Shown here piece by piece: positions 42,640 through 52,410 of a DNA stretch of 64,000 bases (the stretch's first letter is position 1; each line of letters opens with the position of its first letter). A program made the position numbers and the translations under genes. Under the pieces are notes generated by a model, which saw only the letters and a program-made list of their open reading frames with translations, had not been told where the DNA came from and searched no databases. This DNA comes from Syntrophaceae bacterium UBA6087 (GTDB taxonomy: Bacteria; Desulfobacterota; Desulfomonilia; UBA1062): positions 1-64,000 of the forward strand of contig DIXF01000005.1 of assembly GCA_002448235.1 (NCBI GenBank), written 5' to 3'.

Positions 42640-43773
42640 TTACCTGATGCCGTGAAGAGGGAATATTTTCTCTTTGATATAATCAGCCTTTCCTTTCAGA
42701 TATAGTTGGACATCATGCCGTATCTTTTCCGCAAGATGGTATGGGGGGTCGCGGAGATCTTCATAGCCCTGACCCTGCGGCAGCATGACACCGCTGACAA
42801 GGCCCTGATACGGGTCATACGGCTTGAGATCGTTGAGCACGGCCCAGGCCAGGGTCCATCCCCTGACCACGTCGGGCACGCTGTATCCTCCTCCACCCAG
42901 CGCAAGCACCTTGGGACAACTCTTCCGGATTTCCTCGATCACCTCGGTGTACCCGTTATTGGTAAGCCGCAAATTGGTCAGAGGGTCCCGCTTGAGAGTG
43001 TCGAGGCCAATCTGCGCGACGACGCAGTCGGGCTTGAACGCCTGCACAAGAGGGGTATACAGTGATCTGAAGATCTGTACGTACGACTCATCGTCGGTGT
43101 ACTCAGGCAGTGGGACGTTTACGTTATAGCCGGTCCCTTTTCCCGTCCCTGTTTCGTTTTCGAACCCTCCCCAGGGATATAAGGTCTCGCCGTTCTGGTG
43201 AAACGAAATGGTCAGCACCTCATCGGTATCGTAAAATGCATCCTGGACGCCGTTGCCGTGATGGGCATCTATGTCGATATAGAGGATCTTTCGGAAGCCC
43301 GACTTAAGGAGCCGCTTGATTGCAATGACGATATCATTGATGTAGCAGAAGCCTTCGGCATGATCGTATCCGGCATGGTGGAGTCCCCCAACAGGACTGA
43401 AGATCACATCTGCCTTCCGGGAGGCCATGAGCTCGGTGCCGAGCAGAGTGGCGCCAAGCACCAGGAGGGAAAAATCGTAGACGCCCTTGAAAACGGGGTT
43501 GTCTCCTGTTCCGAGGCCGTGTTCGAGCATGGTGAAATCAAAAGATCCCGAGTTCGCGTCCTTCAGGACTCCCATATACTCTTTCGAGTGGTATTCGAGC
43601 GCTGCCTCCTCTGGAGCAGGAACAGGCTCTTCAATACTTATCCAGGGCTCGTTGAAAAGGCCGTACCGATAGCAAAGCTCGTGGACCATGGTGGCCTTGT
43701 AGGGTTTGAAGGGATGGTGCTCTCCCAGGCTGTAGGTATCGAATTTCGAGGTATAAATGAATGCAGACTTCAC
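42640..43773 (-). CDS. acuC: Histone-deacetylase-family acetoin utilisation protein AcuC
   Basis: 377 residues. HDAC-superfamily motifs: GGLHHAGYDHAEGFCYINDI with paired His, DIDAHHGNGVQDAFY with metal-binding Asp and His, and SFHQNG, QIGLDTL and GGGGYSV. The zinc enzyme family removes acetyl groups from lysine or from polyamines; AcuC in Bacillus deacetylates acetyl-CoA synthetase. No acetoin or acsA genes are nearby, so substrate is uncertain. Length and the GLHHA pattern fit AcuC best. Alone, with no convincing promoter in the 320-base gap upstream. Confidence 0.9.
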   Translation of the reverse strand: MKSAFIYTSKFDTYSLGEHHPFKPYKATMVHELCYRYGLFNEPWISIEEPVPAPEEAALEYHSKEYMGVLKDANSGSFDFTMLEHGLGTGDNPVFKGVYDFSLLVLGATLLGTELMASRKADVIFSPVGGLHHAGYDHAEGFCYINDIVIAIKRLLKSGFRKILYIDIDAHHGNGVQDAFYDTDEVLTISFHQNGETLYPWGGFENETGTGKGTGYNVNVPLPEYTDDESYVQIFRSLYTPLVQAFKPDCVVAQIGLDTLKRDPLTNLRLTNNGYTEVIEEIRKSCPKVLALGGGGYSVPDVVRGWTLAWAVLNDLKPYDPYQGLVSGVMLPQGQGYEDLRDPPYHLAEKIRHDVQLYLKGKADYIKEKIFPLHGIR

Positions 43774-44093
43774 TCTTTATCTCCTTAACCGTCCCCACTC
43801 CCTTCATGATACGAGAGGGATCCTCCATCCGTCTCTCACGAAAGGGAAAGCATTAAAAACTCTCTATACTCCGCGCTTTCCTTTTTTTAAGCACATCATT
43901 CAATATCATAGAATCGCATAACTGCAAATACCTGCCTTCTTCTTCCGCCTGAAAGGCCTCCAGGCTTCATCGCCATGTCCCTACTGGTGCGCATACGTTT
44001 CCGTCTTACATATCATTTATAGACTTCCTTGAAGGGCATGTGCTACATTTATCAGAGGAGAACGCATGGGAGATCGGCAGAAGGAGTCCCTCC
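43774..44093. other. Non-coding gap between divergent genes
   Basis: AT-rich in places (43840-43930) with several T and A runs. Nothing resembling an RNA gene, repeat or strong promoter was seen by eye. Confidence 0.4.
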
Positions 44094-44333
44094 ATGGCTG
44101 ACGAATTTGGTTTTCTTCAAGGCTTCATTGCACGTGAGAACGGACAAATCAAGGTCATGCGAACTATTCGCGACCTGGAAGATATCCTCGAGTGGCTCAC
44201 CAAGATGCAGGATGCGCTGAGATACGAGAAAGGCCCTCACAGAGAGAGGGTAAAGAGCGATCTCGATCACCTGATCCGTATCCTGATATCCATGTCCTCG
44301 GTCGTCTATGCAAAAGAGCTGAAGAATATTTAA
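44094..44333 (+). CDS. Small protein of unknown function
   Basis: 79 residues from the ATG at 44094, with AAGGAG seven bases upstream; the reading from 44040 lacks one. The sequence MADEFGFLQGFIARENG ... DLEDILEWLTKMQDALRYEKG ... LDHLIRILISMSSVVYAK is helical and amphipathic, with no signal peptide, Cys or known motif. I do not recognise a family. It lies 135 bases before a ridA-type gene on the same strand. Confidence 0.65.
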   Translation: MADEFGFLQGFIARENGQIKVMRTIRDLEDILEWLTKMQDALRYEKGPHRERVKSDLDHLIRILISMSSVVYAKELKNI

Positions 44334-44467
44334 ATTAATTCGGCCATCCTCCACCCAAAGGCGTGGGAAGCCACTCTTTTAAGGGATGCGGGGAGAGTAG
44401 TTTGTTCCGCTTTTCCGATCGATCTCATGGAAAAGCGCTTCACTGTTTGATAAGGAAGAACGCAGAA

Positions 44468-44869
44468 ATGAGCGGCAAAACCATTTCAGAGGTGTCTACC
44501 TCCAATGCGCCGGCTGCCATCGGGCCCTACTCCCAGGCAGTTATCGCCGGCGATTTCATTTTCGTTTCCGGCCAGATCCCGGTAGACCCGGAAACCGCAA
44601 CCGTTGTTCCGGGGGGGATTCGGGAGCAGACAGCCCGGGCCGTGAAGAATATCGAGGCAATCCTCAAGAGCATGGATACAGGGATTGAGAGCATAGTCAG
44701 GACAGAGGTGTACCTGAAGAGCATGGAGGATTTTGCCTCCATGAACGAAGTCTATGCCTCCCTCTTCACCGGTGGAGTAAAACCTGCCCGCGCTACGGTG
44801 GAAGTCTCAAGGCTGCCCAAAGATGTACTCGTAGAGATTTCCTGTATCGCGTATCACAAACAGGGTTAA
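44468..44869 (+). CDS. ridA: RidA family enamine/imine deaminase
   Basis: 133 residues from the ATG at 44468; AAGGAAG lies upstream. The YjgF/RidA core is complete: APAAIGPYSQAV, FVSGQIPVDPET, GGIREQTARAVKNIEAIL, and the catalytic Arg108 in PARATVEV with Glu123 in VEISCIAY. RidA hydrolyses reactive 2-aminoacrylate and related imines formed by PLP enzymes. It is a cytoplasmic trimer. Convergent with the GT81-like gene. Confidence 0.94.
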   Translation: MSGKTISEVSTSNAPAAIGPYSQAVIAGDFIFVSGQIPVDPETATVVPGGIREQTARAVKNIEAILKSMDTGIESIVRTEVYLKSMEDFASMNEVYASLFTGGVKPARATVEVSRLPKDVLVEISCIAYHKQG

Positions 44870-44930
44870 GGCCGCGGCGTTTCGGCTTTCATCACCTGCC
44901 CCGTGCGGTGGAAGCTTCCTTTCTTAAGCA

Positions 44931-46292
44931 TTAACGGAAGGTCTTTTCCCCCTCCACGACATCTATGATCTCGTTGATGATCCCCGGCATCTTGCGCATC
45001 ACCCGTTCCCAGGACACTGTCCTGGGTGTCTCGTAGATCTGGGATTTCAGATCGGGCAGTTTTTTTTCAATAACGGACAGAAGGCCTGCATCGATATAGG
45101 TTTTAAATTCTTCATACTCACTTACATACGTACTGAACCGGCGGGACATGAAAGCAGGCGAGAGCAGAAGATCCCCCGCATACAGGATCACGTTCTTAAA
45201 GACGTTGTCCACCATTTCCTCTTCCTTGTTTGTGTCATACGTCAGACCGCAATAGGCTGCGTTGTCCGCATACATTTTTATAAGGTCATCGGTTACGCTC
45301 AAGTATGTAGTGGTGAGATCCCTGATGAAGTGCTCGGTTATCTCGAGCCCCTCCTCCACTACAAGGGCTGCGAGCAAGGTGCTCACGATATCGATGCCCA
45401 TCCTGTAGAGTCCCTTGGTATGATCGTGCTCGGAAACCGACTGGTGCTTGTGATCGAACGGCCCGTAGGAAATCTCCACCTGTGCGCAGGTTGTGGACTT
45501 TCGATAGACCTCGATCAGGGTGAATATTTCCACCCCCCAGTTTGTGGCGAACTGCATGCGCTTGAGGAGTTGACTGTCAAAAACCACTTCTCCCGAAAGC
45601 TGATAGTTGAACGTCAGGAGAAAATCGACAAGCCGCAAGACCCTGTCCTGCTGGGTATCGGTGAACTTCCGTTTCAAGGCGATCAGGAGGGGATCGAGCA
45701 GGAGCCGTTTCACCCTCCCATAAAACTGCTTCTCCCGGACCCTCGCATAAAAGGCCTTGCTGAACTGATAACCCAGCACCTGTACAGGATAGAACAGCCT
45801 GTCGAGCTGGCTCCGGGTAAAAGTCCTGATATCGGCATCGATGATCCCGATGCTCTGGGCTCCCATGGCGAGCGCGATACCGAAGGACATGAACATGTTC
45901 CTTCCTTTGCCCGGTTCATCGAGGCGGAATCCTGACTCTGACAGCTTCTGATAGATTGACGAAAATCCCGGGCCGTCATTGTGCTGAACAAGATAATTCT
46001 GAAGGTTGTGCTCGTTGACGAGAGCGGCGAGCTCCTTTGCCTCGCCCTCTGTTGCCTTGTCCAGGCCGAAGATGATCTGCGAGAGATAGTTTGCGCCCGA
46101 GAGCTGGTCAATGATGTTTTCAAATACCGGCTTGTTATCGGGCAGGGTAAATTCCGAGGCAAGGAGCGGAATAATGAGGACCGCCTTTTTCCATTTGGAG
46201 TGGTGAAAAAGCTCGAGCTCCAGCTTGTTGCCGTCTTCACTGAGCAGATACAGAGTAGAAATTCCCGTATGTTTCTGGGCAAAGTTCGACAT
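44931..46292 (-). CDS. GT81-like glycosyltransferase (glucosyl-3-phosphoglycerate synthase type)
   Basis: 453 residues from the ATG at 46292, with CGGAGGA five bases upstream. Features of this GT-A group are the early NYLSQIIFGLDKAT segment, the metal-binding IDADIRTFTRSQLDRL, and the partner segment QFSKAFYARVREKQFYGRV. GpgS enzymes join glucose from NDP-glucose to 3-phosphoglycerate, the first step of glucosylglycerate, a compatible solute or polysaccharide starter. The match is by motif pattern, so related mannosyl- or glycerate-acceptor enzymes remain possible. No phosphatase partner is adjacent. Confidence 0.6.
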   Translation of the reverse strand: MSNFAQKHTGISTLYLLSEDGNKLELELFHHSKWKKAVLIIPLLASEFTLPDNKPVFENIIDQLSGANYLSQIIFGLDKATEGEAKELAALVNEHNLQNYLVQHNDGPGFSSIYQKLSESGFRLDEPGKGRNMFMSFGIALAMGAQSIGIIDADIRTFTRSQLDRLFYPVQVLGYQFSKAFYARVREKQFYGRVKRLLLDPLLIALKRKFTDTQQDRVLRLVDFLLTFNYQLSGEVVFDSQLLKRMQFATNWGVEIFTLIEVYRKSTTCAQVEISYGPFDHKHQSVSEHDHTKGLYRMGIDIVSTLLAALVVEEGLEITEHFIRDLTTTYLSVTDDLIKMYADNAAYCGLTYDTNKEEEMVDNVFKNVILYAGDLLLSPAFMSRRFSTYVSEYEEFKTYIDAGLLSVIEKKLPDLKSQIYETPRTVSWERVMRKMPGIINEIIDVVEGEKTFR

Positions 46293-46656
46293 GTCAGTCC
46301 TCCGGTCTCCTTGGATGTCTCTCATGCCCGTTAAAAAGCCACGGAAGGAAAGCCCCGCACGTTCAGGCTGTCAGCAGCTCCGAAGGCGGAAACGATCGGG
46401 CAGGGACTCACTCATCGTTTACACCCGCAAGTCAGAATCGTGACATGATGCATTCGATTGCCTGCCGGGATGGATATACGCTCATCACTGAAGGGGACAG
46501 GCCGTTCCGGGGGCGATATGTACATATAATAACCTTTGCTGCCGGACCTACCAGGAGGGGAACCGCGGCCTGGCGGAAGATAGTGCCGGGATATGTGGAC
46601 GGAAGGCGTTTTTCTGCAGGGTTATCCGTTTCCTTGATAGCAGGAAATCAGAGAGA
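46293..46656. other. Non-coding stretch upstream of the GT81-like gene
   Basis: No frame here has both a ribosome site and family features. The longest open frame overlaps the prepilin peptidase gene antisense and was rejected. I see no RNA gene or repeat. Confidence 0.4.
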
Positions 46657-47424
46657 TTACGCGAGAATGCCGAAATACCAGTTTATGAACAGGTCGCCCC
46701 AGAGCACATAGATCAGCGCACCCAGGGCGAGGAACGGCCCGAAAGGTATGGCCGCCTGCATGTTTTTCTTCTGGGCAAAGGCCCAGGGGACACCCACCGC
46801 GGTGCCGATCAGGGAGCCCATGAATATCGTAAACAACACCCCCTGCCACCCGGTAACCACCCCGATCATGCCGAGGAGCTTCACATCTCCACCGCCCATG
46901 CCTTCTTTGCCCGTAAGGAAATAATACCCGTAAATCACGAAGATCAGCAGACCTGCACCCAGGAATAGACCCATCAGAGCATTCGTGTAGCTAAGGGGCA
47001 GCCACCACACCAGCACGAGACCGACCACAATACCGCCGATGGAGAGGCTGTCAGGGATGATCTGGAAGTCGATATCGATAAAGGTGATGACGAGGAGAAC
47101 GCAGGCCCAGAGGTAGTAGATGAAGAAACTGGGGGTGAGACCGAACCGGTAGAGCATGGCGACTGCGAGAAGCGCGCTCAGGAGCTCGACGACGGGATAC
47201 CGAATGGAGATCTTCTCGCGGCAGCCCCTGCACCTTCCCATAAGGAAGAGATAGCTCAAGACGGGGATATTCTCCCATGGCCGGATTGCCCGTCCGCACT
47301 TCGGACACCGCGATGCAGGAAAGACGATGGACTCGTCGCGGGGAATCCTGTGTATGCATACATTCAGGAAGCTCCCGATGAAAAGGCCCGTGACTGCGGC
47401 TATGAACGGGGCATAGGCAATCAC
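46657..47424 (-). CDS. pilD: Type IV prepilin peptidase
   Basis: 255 residues with eight membrane segments. The cytoplasmic loop after helix 1 carries the zinc cysteines Cys40, Cys43, Cys65 and Cys68 (CPKC, CRGC). The aspartyl protease pair lies in FIDIDFQIIPD (Asp117/119) and GMGGGDVKLL (Asp180), as in PilD. It cleaves and N-methylates prepilins and pseudopilins for type IV pili or type II secretion. It overlaps the upstream small gene by four bases. No pilin genes are in the window. Confidence 0.95.
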   Translation of the reverse strand: MIAYAPFIAAVTGLFIGSFLNVCIHRIPRDESIVFPASRCPKCGRAIRPWENIPVLSYLFLMGRCRGCREKISIRYPVVELLSALLAVAMLYRFGLTPSFFIYYLWACVLLVITFIDIDFQIIPDSLSIGGIVVGLVLVWWLPLSYTNALMGLFLGAGLLIFVIYGYYFLTGKEGMGGGDVKLLGMIGVVTGWQGVLFTIFMGSLIGTAVGVPWAFAQKKNMQAAIPFGPFLALGALIYVLWGDLFINWYFGILA

Positions 47425-47852
47425 CCGATGAGATCCCCTCTTCGGAAACGTAATATCTCACCGTTCATGGCCGATGCAACCTCTTCCATCACCCCTTTCA
47501 GAGGGTCGCTGTCGGAAAGGAACGACCGGGCGTTGAGGACGGAATCACGAGTTGCACTGAGTTCATCAACCATGGGCGCGATGTCTTTGAGGGAAAGGTT
47601 GGGGTCTCCGAGGCTTTTCGAGTATGCGTCAAGCATATCGATGGCCTGCTCGCTCAAGTTCAAAGCCTGAATCTTCTGGGGGGTGAGACCGCCTGCCTGA
47701 TACAAAGGCTGCATGCCCGACATCTCCGGAGGCTGCGTATTCTGGGCGCCCTTCAGGATGTCATCAAATACACTGCCCTGCACGCTCGTCTGTTTGACGC
47801 CGGCTGTCTTGCCTGCTATGCCGCCGATAACCATATTCGGATCTATTTTCAT
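47421..47852 (-). CDS. Unknown protein translated with prepilin peptidase
   Basis: 143 residues from the ATG at 47852, with CAGGAGG five bases upstream. It has no signal peptide, no membrane segment and no Cys. The N-terminus MKIDPNMVIGGIAGKTAG and the next part (VQGSVFDDILKGAQ) recall flagellar export-type N-termini, and the rest is helical (LSEQAIDMLDAYSKSLGDPN, VDELSATRDSVLNARSFL). That likeness is weak. I do not recognise a family. The four-base overlap with pilD implies translation coupling and a shared job in a surface organelle. Confidence 0.65.
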   Translation of the reverse strand: MKIDPNMVIGGIAGKTAGVKQTSVQGSVFDDILKGAQNTQPPEMSGMQPLYQAGGLTPQKIQALNLSEQAIDMLDAYSKSLGDPNLSLKDIAPMVDELSATRDSVLNARSFLSDSDPLKGVMEEVASAMNGEILRFRRGDLIG

Positions 47853-48032
47853 GAGTCCCTCCTGCCCGGGATATAAAGCAAGGATGATGCCATTTCTGCT
47901 CAGGCTCATCGGCATCTCCCTCCGGGCTCATGAAGGGGAAATTTCTTCCCGGATGAAGAGGAAAATTCCTCCTGTGCGGACCTTCCGTTCCGGATCGCGG
48001 CAGAAAGCCGCATCCCTGTCTTTCCGGAGGTG

Positions 48033-48965
48033 CTAGCTCGGGGGAATGAGCCGCTCGATATTTGCAGTCCGGATCCTTAAGAGCTCTCCGGTATCGATCG
48101 CCATGAGCTCCTTTACATACTGACGGAGCACCTTCCCGGTCTCTTTGATTACTGTCTTGGAATCGTTATGGGCTCCGCCGGTGGGTTCCTTGACGAGGTA
48201 GTCCACGATGCCGTCGAGGTAGAGGTCCTTGCCCGTTCCCTTGAGCGTATCCGCTGCCCGCTCCTTGTTGGAGGCGTCGCCATAGATGATGGAAGAGTAC
48301 CCTTCGGGGCTGATGGCGCTGTAAAAGGCATTCTCGAGCATGATAATCCTGTCCCCGAAGCCGAGCGCGAGGGCGCCTCCCGATCCTGCCTCGCCGATTA
48401 TGCACACGATGACAGGGGTTTTGAGCCCTGCAATGGTGGAGATGCACTTGGCAATGGAAAAGGCCTGGCCCTTATATTCCGTATCGGGCACAGGCATCGC
48501 TCCCGGGGTATCCACAAAGGTGATGAGCGGCCGCCCGAACTTCTCGGCCAGTTTCATGAGCCGCATGGCCTTGTAATGGCCGGAGGGGCTCGCCATGCCG
48601 TTGTGGAACTTCATGTTGTCTTTTTGCCTTGCAGAATGCTTTTTATGCCCGACGACCACGACGGGTATATCGTCCAGGAAAGCCATTCCGCCCTTTATGG
48701 CCGGGTCGTCTTCATATGTCCGGTCGCCGTGGAGTTCTGTGAAGCGCTTGAATATGCCGTTTATATAGTCGTCAATAACCGGACGTTCACCGTGCCGGGC
48801 GAGCTCCACGCTGCTCCATCGGGAAATCCCCGCATAGATCTCTTCCCGGAACATGCTCACCTTGCGGGCAAGCTCCGATGAATCAACACCCTCCAGCCGG
48901 GAGATGCTCTCCTGCAGCTCTTTCAATGCGTTGTCGACCTCGTCGAACCGATCCTTTTTCTTCAT
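48033..48965 (-). CDS. accA: Acetyl-CoA carboxylase carboxyltransferase subunit alpha
   Basis: 310 residues. Family marks include the RPVIDDYINGIF segment, the crotonase-like HGDRTYEDDPAIKGGMAF, GHKKHSARQKDNMKFHNGMASPSGHYKAMRLMKLAEKF, FVDTPGA and IGEAGSGGALALGFGD (oxyanion glycines). It is half of the carboxyltransferase that makes malonyl-CoA for fatty-acid synthesis. It overlaps dnaE by four bases, the usual dnaE-accA pair. No accD, accB or accC in the window. Confidence 0.96.
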   Translation of the reverse strand: MKKKDRFDEVDNALKELQESISRLEGVDSSELARKVSMFREEIYAGISRWSSVELARHGERPVIDDYINGIFKRFTELHGDRTYEDDPAIKGGMAFLDDIPVVVVGHKKHSARQKDNMKFHNGMASPSGHYKAMRLMKLAEKFGRPLITFVDTPGAMPVPDTEYKGQAFSIAKCISTIAGLKTPVIVCIIGEAGSGGALALGFGDRIIMLENAFYSAISPEGYSSIIYGDASNKERAADTLKGTGKDLYLDGIVDYLVKEPTGGAHNDSKTVIKETGKVLRQYVKELMAIDTGELLRIRTANIERLIPPS

Positions 48966-51900
48966 TGCAGCTCCACCCGGGAGGGTCCGAGAATCTCTCC
49001 CAGTCTGGCGAGTATATCAGAAGTTGCCGTGACCATAAACTCTCTTCCTGCATCGATGCTCACGAGAGCTTCCTCGGTATTGATCTCAAAGCTGACCTGG
49101 CATGCCCCTTTGGAGCAGGAGATCGCATCCTTGAGCGCCCGGATCTCGTCCGCCTTGATTTCCCGGGGCAGCTTGAGGATGATCCTTCTGGCGAGCACCG
49201 ACTCTGCCTTTTCTATGGGATAAACCTCTTCTGCGATGAGATCCACCTGCATGTTCTCGTTTTCTCCGTTTCCGTTCTCCGATGAGCCGTTGATCTTTAC
49301 CTTGATCACGACCGGAGCATCTTCAACGATGACCTCCTGATAATCACTGTAGCACTGGGGGAAGAACACGATGGGAGAAGACCCTTCAAGGTCTTCTATC
49401 ACGCCCCTCGCCATGGCGGCGCCCCTTTTCGTCCTTGTTATGCTCACGCCGGCGAGCATGCCTGCGATAATGGCGACCCCGTTTGCAGCCTGCAGGCTCC
49501 GCGTGGTGGCGGTCGCGTATTTCCCTATGAGCTTGGAGTAGCGCTTCAGGGGATGTCCCGAGATATAGAAACCCGTGCCTTCCTTCTCCATCTTGAGTTT
49601 CTCGTTTTCGGAGAAATCCGGTATGTCGGGGAACAAAACCTGGCTGGCCGCGTTGTCTTCAGAGAAGTCCTCAAGGCTGAAGAGGGTCTCCTGCCCGGCA
49701 AGCTTGTCTTTCGCTTTCCTCTGGGCCTCGTCAAGCATGAGCTCAAGCGCTTCCAGAAGCGACCTGCGGTTGGAATGGATGCTGTCGAAGGCGCCGACCT
49801 TGATGAGGGATTCGATGACCCTTTTGTTCACCTTGGTCAGCGCTATACGCTCGAGAAAATCGCTCAAGTCGGTAAAGTTCCCCGCCTTCTCCCTCTCACT
49901 GATGAAGAGCTCCACTGCGGAAACGCCCACGTTCTTAATCCCGGCGAGGCCGAAGCGGATGCCGTCGTCCGTGGTGATGAACTCCCAGGAGCTTTCGTTG
50001 ACATCGGGGCTCAGGATGGGGACATTATGCGCCTTGCACTCGGCAAGGTGGCTCGTGACCTTGTCCGTGTTGTTCAGGTCGATGGTGAGGTTCGCGGCCA
50101 TGAACTCCTTAAAATGATGCGTCTTGAGGTAGGCGGTCTGGTAGGCCACGAGGGCATATGCGGCTGCGTGCGACTTGTTGAACCCGTAATTGGCGAACTT
50201 TTCCATGAGGTCGAAGATATCTGCGGCGACCTGTTCGACGACCCCGTTCTTGACCGCACCTCCCACAAAGATCTCCCGGTGCTGGGCCATCTCCTGGGGA
50301 TTCTTCTTTCCCATGGCCCGCCTGAGCAGGTCGGCCTTGCCCAGCGAGTACCCGGCCATCTTCTGGGCGATCTGCATGACCTGCTCCTGGTAGACGATGA
50401 TCCCGTACGTCTCCTGGAGGATGGACTCGATGAGGGGGTGGGGGTATTCGATCTTTTCCCTGCCGTGCTTGCGGTCCGCATACGAGGGGATGAGATCCAT
50501 GGGGCCGGGCCGGTAGAGTGCCACGGCGGCGATGATGTCCTCGAACTTCTCGGGCTTGAGCTGCCTGAGCATCTGCTTCATGCCCGAGCTTTCAAGCTGG
50601 AACACGCTCGACGTATCGCCTTCGCTGATCAGCTCGTAGACCTTCGGGTCGTCGAGCGGTATCTTTGTGATATCGAGATCCACGCCGCGGGCCTTCAAGA
50701 TCTGCAGGGTCTTCTGGATAACGGTCAGGGTCTTCAGTCCCAGCATATCGAGTTTGATAAGGCCCACCTGCTCGATGCGCTTCATATCGTACTGGCTGAT
50801 GAGCATGCCCTTTTTGTCCATGTAGACCGGGACATGATCGGTAAGCGGCCGGGAATCGGAGATGACGACGCCCCCGGCGTGGACCGAGGCGTGGCGGTTC
50901 AAGCCTTCGAGCGCTTTAGCGATGGTGATGAGCCGTGAGACCATGGGATCGCTGTCCATGAGGCTTTTCAGCCTGGGCTCGACCCGTATGGCTTCGTCCA
51001 GGGTCATGTTCAGGTCATTGGGGATGAGCTTTGCAATCCTGTCCACGTCTCCGTAGCTCATGCCCAGCACCCTGCCCACATCCCTGATGACGGCCTTTGC
51101 CTTCATGTTCCCGAAGGTGGTGATCTGGCAGACGTACTCGGGCCCGTACTTGTTCTTCACGTACTCGATCACCTCGTCGCGCCTGCTCTGGCAGAAATCC
51201 ACGTCGATATCCGGCATGCTTTTGCGCTCGGGGTTTAAGAAGCGCTCGAAGAGGAGGTTCCAGCGGATAGGGTCGATATCCGTGATCCCGAGGCCGTACG
51301 CAACGAGCGATCCCGCGGCGCTTCCCCTGCCGGGACCCACCGGGATGTCGTTTGCCTTGGCGTACTGGATGTAATCGGCAACGATGAGGAAGTAGCCGGG
51401 AAAGCCCATGGACTTGATGACCTTCAACTCGTCTTCGAGCCTTTCGGCGTATTCCGGCGAGATGTCTTCTCCCATCCGGGCTTTCAGCCCTGCCCAGGCC
51501 TTTTCCTCGATGGTGTCTTCCAGCGTCTTGCCTTTGTCCACCGGATATACGGGGAAATAGTAGACCCCTCTGGTCAGCTCCAGATTGCAGCGGCCGGCTA
51601 CCTCTGCCGTTGCGTCAAGGGCTTCGGGGATCCAGGCAAACTGCTCTTTCATGTCCTGGGGGCTCTTGAGGTAGAGCTCGTCCGTCTCGAAGCTCATGCG
51701 GTTCTTGTCGTGGACCGTGGTCTGCGTCTGGATGCACAGGAGCGCCTCATGAGCCTTGGCGTCGCCTTTCGAAAGGTAGTGGCAGTCGTTGGTGGCGACG
51801 ATGGGGATGCCGTTTTTCCTGCCCAGGTCTACGAGCAGGGGATTGACGATGTTCTGGTCATCGAGCCCGTTTGACTGGATCTCGAGATAAAACCGGCCGT

Positions 51901-52399
51901 CAAAGGTTTTCCGGTAGAATTCCAGGGCATCATGCGTTCTCTCTTCGTTCCCCCGGAGCAGCCAGTATGGGATCTCTCCCTGGAGACACGCGCTCAGTGC
52001 GATGAGGCCGCCCGAAAGCTCGGAGAGCGCTTTCCTGTCGACGCGCGGTTTATAGTAGAACCCTTCCACATGGGCCCTGGATACCAGCTTGATGAGGTTG
52101 CGGTAGCCGGGGTCGTCCTGGGCCAGAAGGACCAGGTGATAGTTCTTCGGCATGCCTGCCGTCTGTTCGCGGGAGTGCATGTCCCCCGGCGCCACATAGA
52201 CCTCGCAGCCGATGATGGGCTTGATGCCTGCCTTGGTCGCCTTGTCGTAGAAATCTATCGCGCCGTAGAGAACCCCGTGGTCGGTGATGGCCGCGGCCTC
52301 CTGCTCGAAGGATTTCGTCTTCTCCACGAGGTCGGAGACACGGATCGCACCGTCCAGAAGGCTGTACTGAGTATGGCAGTGCAGATGGACAAAGCCCAT
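48962..52399 (-). CDS. dnaE: DNA polymerase III subunit alpha
   Basis: 1145 residues, close to the DnaE1 standard length. N-terminal PHP domain with HLHCHTQYSLLDG, ITDHGVLYGAIDF and CLQGEIP; polymerase core with GPGRGSAAGSLVAY and the catalytic PDIDVDFCQSRRDEVIEYV; then a fingers/beta-binding and an OB-fold (about 960-1050, KRGAAMARGVIEDLEGSS). It is the replicative polymerase. It lies eleven bases after guaB and overlaps accA. Confidence 0.98.
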   Translation of the reverse strand: MGFVHLHCHTQYSLLDGAIRVSDLVEKTKSFEQEAAAITDHGVLYGAIDFYDKATKAGIKPIIGCEVYVAPGDMHSREQTAGMPKNYHLVLLAQDDPGYRNLIKLVSRAHVEGFYYKPRVDRKALSELSGGLIALSACLQGEIPYWLLRGNEERTHDALEFYRKTFDGRFYLEIQSNGLDDQNIVNPLLVDLGRKNGIPIVATNDCHYLSKGDAKAHEALLCIQTQTTVHDKNRMSFETDELYLKSPQDMKEQFAWIPEALDATAEVAGRCNLELTRGVYYFPVYPVDKGKTLEDTIEEKAWAGLKARMGEDISPEYAERLEDELKVIKSMGFPGYFLIVADYIQYAKANDIPVGPGRGSAAGSLVAYGLGITDIDPIRWNLLFERFLNPERKSMPDIDVDFCQSRRDEVIEYVKNKYGPEYVCQITTFGNMKAKAVIRDVGRVLGMSYGDVDRIAKLIPNDLNMTLDEAIRVEPRLKSLMDSDPMVSRLITIAKALEGLNRHASVHAGGVVISDSRPLTDHVPVYMDKKGMLISQYDMKRIEQVGLIKLDMLGLKTLTVIQKTLQILKARGVDLDITKIPLDDPKVYELISEGDTSSVFQLESSGMKQMLRQLKPEKFEDIIAAVALYRPGPMDLIPSYADRKHGREKIEYPHPLIESILQETYGIIVYQEQVMQIAQKMAGYSLGKADLLRRAMGKKNPQEMAQHREIFVGGAVKNGVVEQVAADIFDLMEKFANYGFNKSHAAAYALVAYQTAYLKTHHFKEFMAANLTIDLNNTDKVTSHLAECKAHNVPILSPDVNESSWEFITTDDGIRFGLAGIKNVGVSAVELFISEREKAGNFTDLSDFLERIALTKVNKRVIESLIKVGAFDSIHSNRRSLLEALELMLDEAQRKAKDKLAGQETLFSLEDFSEDNAASQVLFPDIPDFSENEKLKMEKEGTGFYISGHPLKRYSKLIGKYATATTRSLQAANGVAIIAGMLAGVSITRTKRGAAMARGVIEDLEGSSPIVFFPQCYSDYQEVIVEDAPVVIKVKINGSSENGNGENENMQVDLIAEEVYPIEKAESVLARRIILKLPREIKADEIRALKDAISCSKGACQVSFEINTEEALVSIDAGREFMVTATSDILARLGEILGPSRVELQ

Positions 52400-52410
52400 G
52401 ATTTTCCTGC

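Noticed and set aside
46445..46711. Plus-strand frame of 88 codons
   Set aside because: Runs antisense into pilD, has no SD and no family features.
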